From: Pedobacter paludis
Lineage (GTDB): Bacteria > Bacteroidota > Bacteroidia > Sphingobacteriales > Sphingobacteriaceae
Reading direction: 5' to 3'
NCBI RefSeq assembly: GCF_003173575.1
Contig: NZ_QGNY01000002.1
Span: forward strand, 310,001 to 374,000
Length of the DNA stretch: 64,000 nucleotides
Part shown: one piece after another, positions 57,506 to 64,000 of the stretch
How positions within the stretch are numbered: the stretch's first letter is position 1
Layout: every line of letters begins with the position of its first letter
Program-made: the position numbers and the translations under genes
The notes under the pieces: generated by a model
What the model was told of the DNA's origin: nothing
Seen by the model: the letters and a program-made list of their open reading frames with translations, nothing else
Databases searched by the model: none

Positions 57506-60279
57506 TTTGTGTGTTTATATTTGGTATAGGGTCCAGGCAGAATCTGCCCGGTTCTTTTTTTGCCGAAGAAGTCCACATCGAATGGGATGGGTTTTCCGTC
57601 TGGTGAAGAAAAGCTTTGGTTTGTTATTGCGGTTTTGCCAAGAAAATCGGAATTGAGCAATTGTAATTTTAAGGTGATGGCGAGAGATGGGAAGCTGATA
57701 TCAACCAGGCTACTATCTCTATTTAACCGAATATCTACCGGGTCGTGCAGACTTAGGCCATTTTTGTCAATGGATGCTTTTTTTGCGCCATTCAGGTATA
57801 GATTACCATTCATTTTTGAACGCAATTTGGTAGCACCGAAGCTTTCAGTAATGCAGTTTTCTCCGGAAAAAATATTATGGTAGAGCTGTACATCGCCGGA
57901 GGGATTATCTTTGAATCCAGTGATTTCGGTGCCATGCGGAGCCAAGAGCGGGGTTTCGCGGTTGTCGTATGGCCAGACTTCGAATTTCCCGGCGATCAGG
58001 TTATGTACGTAGGCCACTCCTTGCGACCAGATCCGCTGGGAATTGGCAGAAAGCATGATGTTGTTATCCAGTAATATTGGCCCGTGATCTACCTCGAAAT
58101 AGGTATCCCAGTCATCATGATCATAGAGCAAATTTGCACTGATCCGTGCGCCCTGAGCCATCCAGTCCAGCCAGATACCACGGTTGTTGTGGAATATTTT
58201 ATTGTTTTTTATGATGACGTCCACTGCTCCATGGAACTTGATTGCAGCCTGTTCTGCTCCGCTGAAAAGCCTTTGCATATGGATATCATGGATGGTATTG
58301 TTTTCAATAAGCGAATAGGCACAGCCAAGACTTCCTACTATTCCTGCTTGCTCGCAAAAGCTGATGGTATTGTTTCGAACAATATGGCCGCCTACAGCTG
58401 ATTTGTTCCAGCCATGGTCAATGGCGCGTTTGACTGTTTCGATATAACCCGCAGCGGAATTGGCAGATGTATTATCATACTGATCACTGTATTTTCCTAG
58501 TGTGATGCCAGCGCATTTGGAATAGCCGATATCGCAGTTTTCGATAATCCAGCCTTTGCTCCAGTTGGTTCCTATCGCTCCGATCTGCTCAGCGGTCGGC
58601 GGAGACCAGTTTGTCGCTGCCTGTGAAATTGTAAATCCAGAAACGGTGATGTAATTTATTGCTGTTTTGGCAGGATAAAAACAGCTTTTGCGCACGTTAA
58701 TTTCGGTTAGCTCCTTTCGGGGATCGGCACCGCCGAAGTTGGCCCAGATCCGCGTACTGTCTTTATCAGCTTCGGCGTACCAATGATTTGGCATAGCAGA
58801 TAATTCTATTTTGTTTCTGCATTCCATTAGCCATTTCCCGTTGAGGTAAACAGCACCGGTATGTTGTTTCCAGCCTTTATCATCAAACCAGTCGCCTTTG
58901 ATTTCTTCACGGTAAGGATTGTATTTGCCAAAAAAGGAATCTGGAAGAGTAGCCTGCCAAAAGGGGCCACTTTTTTTCCAGTCTTTTATGATTTCGGATC
59001 CTTTTATTATTACCTTTTCATTTTTGGCTACTCTGTATACGATACGCCTGTTTTCAGCTGTTCCGCCAGTCTTTGGGTCGACGTACTCACGGTAAACGCC
59101 TCCATGAACTGTGATGGTATCTCCGGGTGAAGCAAGGGTTGCAGCAGCTTTTATCGTTTTAAGGCTTCCGGCTTTGGAGACCTGATAATTAAAATATCGG
59201 GGTGATGCTGGTTTTCCTTTCTTTCCAGTCAATTGTTTGATTAGCTCTACCTCCTGTTTTAAATAAGGAGTTCCATCTTTGCGCAGTACATCGTGAAACC
59301 AAAGATCCGGATCTGATCCATCTGCTATGACCTCTCCCCATTGGTATTTGGTCTGCGTTTTACCGTCAACAAATCCCCAGTTGATAGCGGCTATCTTTTG
59401 GGCTTTCAGCATTGGCAAAATGCTCATAAATGTTGAGCCAAGCGGACGCGCCATATATTCGGTACAAAAAAGTGGTCTGTTATAATTCTTTAAGGAATCA
59501 ATCATACCCTGATGGTTCTTGGCATTGCCATAATTGTGGTAGGAAATTACATCGGAATGCTCAAGGCTGTATTTTGCAACGGTAGGTACAATTTCAAACA
59601 TCACTACGGTCAGTGGCTGGCTTGGATTGATTTCCCTGGCCCAGGAAAATACAGCCTTCACTAATGGCAGGCTTGAATTTTCATATCCGGAGTTGCCAGG
59701 TTCGTTATATAAATCCCACAAAAGAATCCGTTCATCATTTTTAAAAGTCCGCAGGATATCCTGAACATATTCTTTGAGGTAACCCCATTCAGAGGGATCA
59801 TCATGAATTTGTTTGGACGGGCTCCTTAGCCAGCCTGAATTATGCGTTCCGGGCTTTGGTTCTGGCTGTTTGCCAATCGCTGCGTTTTCGTTCCAGCAAT
59901 CATCGAAAAAGACCAGGCTTGGTTTGATTTTATGTTTAGCACATATGTTTAAAAATTGGTTGATTCTTCCTTTAAATTCTTCGGGATCCTGCTTCCAGGC
60001 AAGATCGTGCAGAAAAACGCGCATGGTGTTGAAACCAGTATTTTCTGCAAAGGTCATTTCCCTTTCTATTGCGTCAGGGTTAAAGGTATCCTGTTGCCAG
60101 AATTCCAATTGGTTTATGGCATATGCAGGCGTATAATTACAGCCTGCCAGCCATGGGAGTTTCGCATACCAATTATTAGCTTTTTGTTCGCTCCATTGCT
60201 GGGCATAGGTTAATTGTGATATTAGGACTAGTGCTAATGTTCTGGTTATCGTGCGGACTTTCCAATCTTTAACTTTCAT
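57502..60279 (-). CDS. GH5-like hydrolase fused to a parallel beta-helix domain
   Basis: Residues 30-350 are a TIM-barrel glycosidase of clan A type: E193 in LYNEPGNSG is the probable acid/base and E274 in FCTEYMAR the probable nucleophile. Residues 365-820 form a right-handed parallel beta-helix (pectate-lyase-like repeats such as VIIKNNKIFHNNRGI and SLIENNTIHD). A signal peptide is present. Beta-helix domains bind or cleave polysaccharides; this one lacks visible lyase residues. The fusion within a single chain is uncommon. Confidence 0.8.
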   Translation of the reverse strand: MKVKDWKVRTITRTLALVLISQLTYAQQWSEQKANNWYAKLPWLAGCNYTPAYAINQLEFWQQDTFNPDAIEREMTFAENTGFNTMRVFLHDLAWKQDPEEFKGRINQFLNICAKHKIKPSLVFFDDCWNENAAIGKQPEPKPGTHNSGWLRSPSKQIHDDPSEWGYLKEYVQDILRTFKNDERILLWDLYNEPGNSGYENSSLPLVKAVFSWAREINPSQPLTVVMFEIVPTVAKYSLEHSDVISYHNYGNAKNHQGMIDSLKNYNRPLFCTEYMARPLGSTFMSILPMLKAQKIAAINWGFVDGKTQTKYQWGEVIADGSDPDLWFHDVLRKDGTPYLKQEVELIKQLTGKKGKPASPRYFNYQVSKAGSLKTIKAAATLASPGDTITVHGGVYREYVDPKTGGTAENRRIVYRVAKNEKVIIKGSEIIKDWKKSGPFWQATLPDSFFGKYNPYREEIKGDWFDDKGWKQHTGAVYLNGKWLMECRNKIELSAMPNHWYAEADKDSTRIWANFGGADPRKELTEINVRKSCFYPAKTAINYITVSGFTISQAATNWSPPTAEQIGAIGTNWSKGWIIENCDIGYSKCAGITLGKYSDQYDNTSANSAAGYIETVKRAIDHGWNKSAVGGHIVRNNTISFCEQAGIVGSLGCAYSLIENNTIHDIHMQRLFSGAEQAAIKFHGAVDVIIKNNKIFHNNRGIWLDWMAQGARISANLLYDHDDWDTYFEVDHGPILLDNNIMLSANSQRIWSQGVAYVHNLIAGKFEVWPYDNRETPLLAPHGTEITGFKDNPSGDVQLYHNIFSGENCITESFGATKLRSKMNGNLYLNGAKKASIDKNGLSLHDPVDIRLNRDSSLVDISFPSLAITLKLQLLNSDFLGKTAITNQSFSSPDGKPIPFDVDFFGKKRTGQILPGPYTKYKHTK

Positions 60280-60321
60280 AAAAATTTTTATAGGCTTAGG
60301 ATTAAGTTCGAGAAGGTATCC

Positions 60322-61737
60322 TTAGTTTAACAGCTTCCAGTCTGCGGGATATCTAACTGGTATATGACTATATCCGCTACCCAATTTTTCACCCTTTTTC
60401 ATTTGCTCGATAATTTTAAAAAAGTTCTCACATCCAGCATCATTTTTACGCCCATTCTTTAAATTATCTTTTCTAAGAATTGCTATAGCTGATTGTTCAA
60501 TCTCTATCGCTTTTTTTCTATTGCCCAATTTGTATAATAAAGAAGCTTTTGTATCCATCCAACCCGATAATTGATCAGCTGAAACTTTAGTATCATTCTT
60601 TGCTTTTTCCAGCATTAAATTCATCCATTTTAAAGCAATTTGCGAAGAATATCTGTCATCTACTGGGCAGAAATAGTAAAACCAGCATACATTGTTAACA
60701 CCAAGCCAATCTTCTCTATTTAAGGCACTTTCTACATCATTTTTAAAATAGTGGTTCAGACTTTTCCAATCCTTAGTTGTATAAAAAAAACCCTCCCGAT
60801 CAAATACAGACCCGTATACACCGAATTGCTCGATTACTTTTTTTGCATCAATTTGAGGGTATTTTTCGCGAATAGTTTCCTCAATCTTTTTCCAATCCGG
60901 TTTAGAATTTACAATCTGGCGGTTTTTGTAAAGCTTTAGATATAATTCTTCTTTCTTCACCATATTTTCTAGTAGAGATTGACTACCCCCTGGCCAGTTG
61001 ATTACTTCATCACCTTTCGAAAAAGGTAGTTTTTTAAGTTCTACAAAGAATTTGTCTTTCGATTTCACAAGTCCAGGATTGGCTGAGGCGAACTTTGCGT
61101 TTTCTTTCGTCAGGATTTCTTTTACAGATGTAAGTTTACCAACATAGTTATCAAAGTAGTCTCTCACCATAACGTTGGCTAAACTGTCTTCAATCAAAAG
61201 TTCCCTCATTTTTCCGACTAGCCTTGGTAATTCCTTATAGCTAAGTTTTGCATTTCTAAAATCATTTATTTGAGTCCTAAAAACTGATGCATCGGTACTG
61301 GTTGCAAATTTCACAGTATTCTCAAATTGGCTTTTATTTTGATACCCAAAACTCCTATAAACCAATTCACCATCAGGGGAGATAAAAATTAAGGCGGGAA
61401 GGGAAAGCATTTGATATTTAATCTTCAACATCTGGGCCTCATCATACCAATTTTTCACAAAATCATCATCATGATCGACTTTATCCGTTTGAATCTTCAC
61501 TGAGATAAATTTTTCGTTCATAAGCCTACCAATATTAGCATCTCCATAGGTGTCCCTATCCATCATTTTACATGGAACACACCATGTTGCATAACCATCT
61601 ATAAATATAAATTTGTTTTCCGCTTTGGCTTGATTCAGAACAGCCTCCCAGGTTTTGGATTTGCTAAAATTCACACCTTGAGCAAGCAGTGTTTGAGTCA
61701 TGGCAATCATTGCAACAGCCAGAATTATTTTTTTCAT
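60322..61737 (-). CDS. Exported thioredoxin-fold protein with helical C-terminus
   Basis: A signal peptide (MKKIILAVAMIAMTQTLLAQ) precedes a thioredoxin-like domain with YATWCVPCKMM (C53, C56), and the rest is about 300 residues of mostly helical sequence. Proteins of this type are common outside the Bacteroidota cytoplasm. It lies 42 bp upstream of the GH5-like gene, and the S9 peptidase follows. Base composition is more AT-rich than in the glycosidase genes. Confidence 0.85.
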   Translation of the reverse strand: MKKIILAVAMIAMTQTLLAQGVNFSKSKTWEAVLNQAKAENKFIFIDGYATWCVPCKMMDRDTYGDANIGRLMNEKFISVKIQTDKVDHDDDFVKNWYDEAQMLKIKYQMLSLPALIFISPDGELVYRSFGYQNKSQFENTVKFATSTDASVFRTQINDFRNAKLSYKELPRLVGKMRELLIEDSLANVMVRDYFDNYVGKLTSVKEILTKENAKFASANPGLVKSKDKFFVELKKLPFSKGDEVINWPGGSQSLLENMVKKEELYLKLYKNRQIVNSKPDWKKIEETIREKYPQIDAKKVIEQFGVYGSVFDREGFFYTTKDWKSLNHYFKNDVESALNREDWLGVNNVCWFYYFCPVDDRYSSQIALKWMNLMLEKAKNDTKVSADQLSGWMDTKASLLYKLGNRKKAIEIEQSAIAILRKDNLKNGRKNDAGCENFFKIIEQMKKGEKLGSGYSHIPVRYPADWKLLN

Positions 61738-61773
61738 ATTTTATCCTTTTTAATTTTAGAAACGTATTGTGAA

Positions 61774-64000
61774 TTATTTTTTCAGGTAGGATTTCTTGCG
61801 CTCAATATCTTCAGGTGAGTTTAAACCCAGTCCAGGAGTAACACCAACTGGCATCAGTTCAAAACCTAATCTACCGCTTCGTTGCCAGGGCGGCAATTCT
61901 TCCATCATCCATTTCGGCGCAGGCTCATCTTTTAGATAATGTCCAAAAAATTGACTCATTCTATGATATAAATCTTTTTCATAATCTAGTTCCCACACAC
62001 CATGATTTTGTCCTTTGTAGGTAACCATCCATGAACGTTTCCCTTCCCTTCGAAGTGAGTTCAACCATTCAATACCTTGCTGAACATTCACATTATAATC
62101 AATAGTGGTATTGATGATCAAAACTGGTGTCACTACTTTGCTTGAAAAAGCAATAGGAGAATTTTTTAAATAATTATAAGGGTCTGTTGAAAGGCTAATT
62201 CCAGTACGCAATTGCCGATTCTCTATCTCTTCATCTTTGAGACCCGGAACATTGCCATAAGCAGAGAAGAGATTAGAAAGCCCAGAGATTGGAATAATAG
62301 CTTTAAACCGCCTGCTAAAAGCTGCAAGGCAATTCATTCCGTAACCTCCAAAACTTCCCCCACAAGCACCCATCTTGGTGGTATCAGCATAACTTCTTGC
62401 CCCAATCGCGTCCGCTGCTCCTTCAACAAATTTGACAATGCTTTGTGCCGTTTCGCCAAGTTTAAAGTGAATATCAGGCACACAGACCAAGTAGCCTTGT
62501 GCCAGCATCATCGGAATATTAAAACTATAGTGATCTGAGTATGATGGATAATAAAACCTATTAAACTTCCATGATTCATGTTCGTAGAAGGTAAAGAGAA
62601 TTGGATATTTCTTGTTCGGATCTAAATCATTAGGTTTATAAAAAATTGCTTGAGATTCAATTCCCTCTTTGGTCTTATAGTTAATGAGCTCTGAAGTAAA
62701 CCATTCATAATTTTTCTCAGGATATATATTACTGATTGGATTAAATGCTTTGAAGTCTGATGTCCAATAATAATTAGCTGATTGTTTACTCGATTGGCGC
62801 TGAACCAACCAGCAATTGGCATTTTTAGCTTTTATACCATTCCATTTGTGACCACTTGGCTCGGCATAAAGATGGCTATCCATAGTTAATTTTATAGGGT
62901 TTCCACCCACTAAACGGGAAAGCTTGTAAAAACCCGACTCTTTAGTTTCGTTATTGAACGCAGCAAGATAAACTAATTTCCCTTTTTCAAAACTAAGGGC
63001 CTTATTATCGAGTAATCGTAGGCTTATTTTATTTTTTCTTCCGTATTGAGCGGTTATGGAAAGTGGTTTTTTTTCTCCCGAACTATCTAATAGCCACAGA
63101 TCATAGTTGTCTGCGACCAACAAATCATAAGCCTTATTCCATTCTAATCCTGTTTGTACTTCATCAATAATAAATAAACCCCTTGAAGCTGAACCTTTCA
63201 AATCTTCTTCTTCATTTTCGATTATTGGTATTGGAAGTTTTTCTGTAAGATTAGTTTCAATTCCGGTTTGAAGATCAATCGACAAGACATCGCCTCCTAT
63301 TTTTTTAGCATAGATAAATTTTTTTTTACCTTTTAAAAAAAAGCCAGTATTGCCAAAAGAAATCCCTTTTCTTATTACTGTAGAATCTGAACAGCGGACT
63401 AACGAACTCAGCCCCATCTGTTTCTTATTCCAGTAATATTCTGAATAAGCCTTTTCGTTGCTAATAAGATAGTATTTTCCATCTTTAGATATTCCCGTGC
63501 AGCGCGTACGCTCCTTATTTAACAACGTACTTTTACCCGACTTTAGGCTATAAAGAATATCATAAATTTGAGTTTCTCTCTCTATCTCGTTATTAAAGGT
63601 GGCATCCTGATAACTGAAAATATTTACGGATTCGTTAGTTGTTGTAACAGTATCTGCTTTTTTCTTTCCTTCCAGCATTAACCAATTACCATCTTTTTCA
63701 AATTTCTTTATACTAATCAGTTCGTAATCACTAGAAGAAATATTTTTTATTTGAACCGACCTTTCTGGTTCAAATATGAAAAGGTTACCTTGATTAAGGA
63801 AAGCAAAATTTTTCTTATTATCTGATAGAATAAGACCTTTTGGTTCCCCTTGACCAGACCACACGATTCGCTGACTATCTTTAGCTGGATCAACTAGATT
63901 AAGTTGATAAACTGTTCCCCTTTTCTGCAATAAAAGTAAACCATTCTCGATAGGAAAATTTTTAAGCACATCAGGATATACTATAAATTTGTTAGTTGAA
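61774..64000 (-). CDS. S9-family prolyl oligopeptidase-like protein, cut by the window edge
   Basis: The C-terminal alpha/beta-hydrolase domain has GGSFGGYGMN with the nucleophile Ser, an ITTIDYNV-type Asp segment and GQNHGVW with the His. The N-terminal part is a beta-propeller-like region. The frame stays open at the right edge (it reads back through a GTG at 63969), so the true start lies outside. It is a secreted peptidase, first visible gene of the cluster, 36 bp from the thioredoxin gene. Confidence 0.88.
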   Translation of the reverse strand, partial: STNKFIVYPDVLKNFPIENGLLLLQKRGTVYQLNLVDPAKDSQRIVWSGQGEPKGLILSDNKKNFAFLNQGNLFIFEPERSVQIKNISSSDYELISIKKFEKDGNWLMLEGKKKADTVTTTNESVNIFSYQDATFNNEIERETQIYDILYSLKSGKSTLLNKERTRCTGISKDGKYYLISNEKAYSEYYWNKKQMGLSSLVRCSDSTVIRKGISFGNTGFFLKGKKKFIYAKKIGGDVLSIDLQTGIETNLTEKLPIPIIENEEEDLKGSASRGLFIIDEVQTGLEWNKAYDLLVADNYDLWLLDSSGEKKPLSITAQYGRKNKISLRLLDNKALSFEKGKLVYLAAFNNETKESGFYKLSRLVGGNPIKLTMDSHLYAEPSGHKWNGIKAKNANCWLVQRQSSKQSANYYWTSDFKAFNPISNIYPEKNYEWFTSELINYKTKEGIESQAIFYKPNDLDPNKKYPILFTFYEHESWKFNRFYYPSYSDHYSFNIPMMLAQGYLVCVPDIHFKLGETAQSIVKFVEGAADAIGARSYADTTKMGACGGSFGGYGMNCLAAFSRRFKAIIPISGLSNLFSAYGNVPGLKDEEIENRQLRTGISLSTDPYNYLKNSPIAFSSKVVTPVLIINTTIDYNVNVQQGIEWLNSLRREGKRSWMVTYKGQNHGVWELDYEKDLYHRMSQFFGHYLKDEPAPKWMMEELPPWQRSGRLGFELMPVGVTPGLGLNSPEDIERKKSYLKK

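Overview
The window looks like a chromosomal segment of a Bacteroidota bacterium, most likely a Pedobacter-like member of the Sphingobacteriaceae. The evidence is the protein families present (bS16 with a long Ala/Glu tail, DUF3276/PUR-type protein, SusC-type plug motif, split DsbD, DnaE2/ImuA/ImuB of Bacteroidota type), TAnnTTTG-type promoters (TATCTTTG upstream of rpsP and of the zinc-ribbon gene), and palindromic intergenic repeats. No rRNA, tRNA, CRISPR array, integrase or transposase was recognised.

Positions 1-16919 are an AT-rich housekeeping block: rpsP and rimM, a deoxyribonucleotidase-like HAD protein, a VIT-domain exported protein, an UPF0145 protein, birA with a split DsbD system and pfkA, then rsfS, ftsH, a LUD-domain protein, a FabH-like ketoacyl synthase, a TPR lipoprotein-like protein and a coiled-coil zinc-ribbon protein. 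Several intergenic gaps carry palindromic repeats.

Positions 17077-42460 are an accessory region that reads as a defence/DNA-repair island. It begins immediately upstream of the zinc-ribbon gene's promoter. It contains a frameshifted gene remnant, a DUF3276-RadC(HhH) fusion next to an ADP-ribosyltransferase-like gene, an AbiEi/AbiEii-like pair, a DUF4238 protein, a 2080-residue STAND-type NTPase with an N-terminal Cap4-like nuclease domain overlapping a 247-residue partner, a GGCT-like gene just upstream, a DUF6602 nuclease-like protein, an imuA-imuB-dnaE2 mutagenesis cassette extended in the same tight operon by a membrane protein and a 639-residue protein of unknown function, a DUF4935 PIN-domain protein and an Mrr-like endonuclease. 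The STAND locus and the extended imu operon are the best candidates for under-described systems.

Positions 42461-50665 are mixed: about 1 kb of mostly non-coding DNA, small hypothetical genes, an Lrp/AsnC regulator, a class C beta-lactamase-like hydrolase with TPRs, and an alpha-oxoamine synthase followed by a TetR regulator, with a Crp/Fnr regulator upstream.

Positions 50703-64000 are a minus-strand run of exported carbohydrate-active and hydrolytic enzymes ending in a strong terminator: an S9 peptidase (cut by the window edge), a thioredoxin-fold protein, a GH5-like/parallel beta-helix fusion, a GH78 rhamnosidase/esterase fusion, a GH2 enzyme and a glycerophosphodiesterase. Together they suggest breakdown of a rhamnose-containing, partly acylated plant or algal glycan. 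No SusC/SusD pair is visible in the window.
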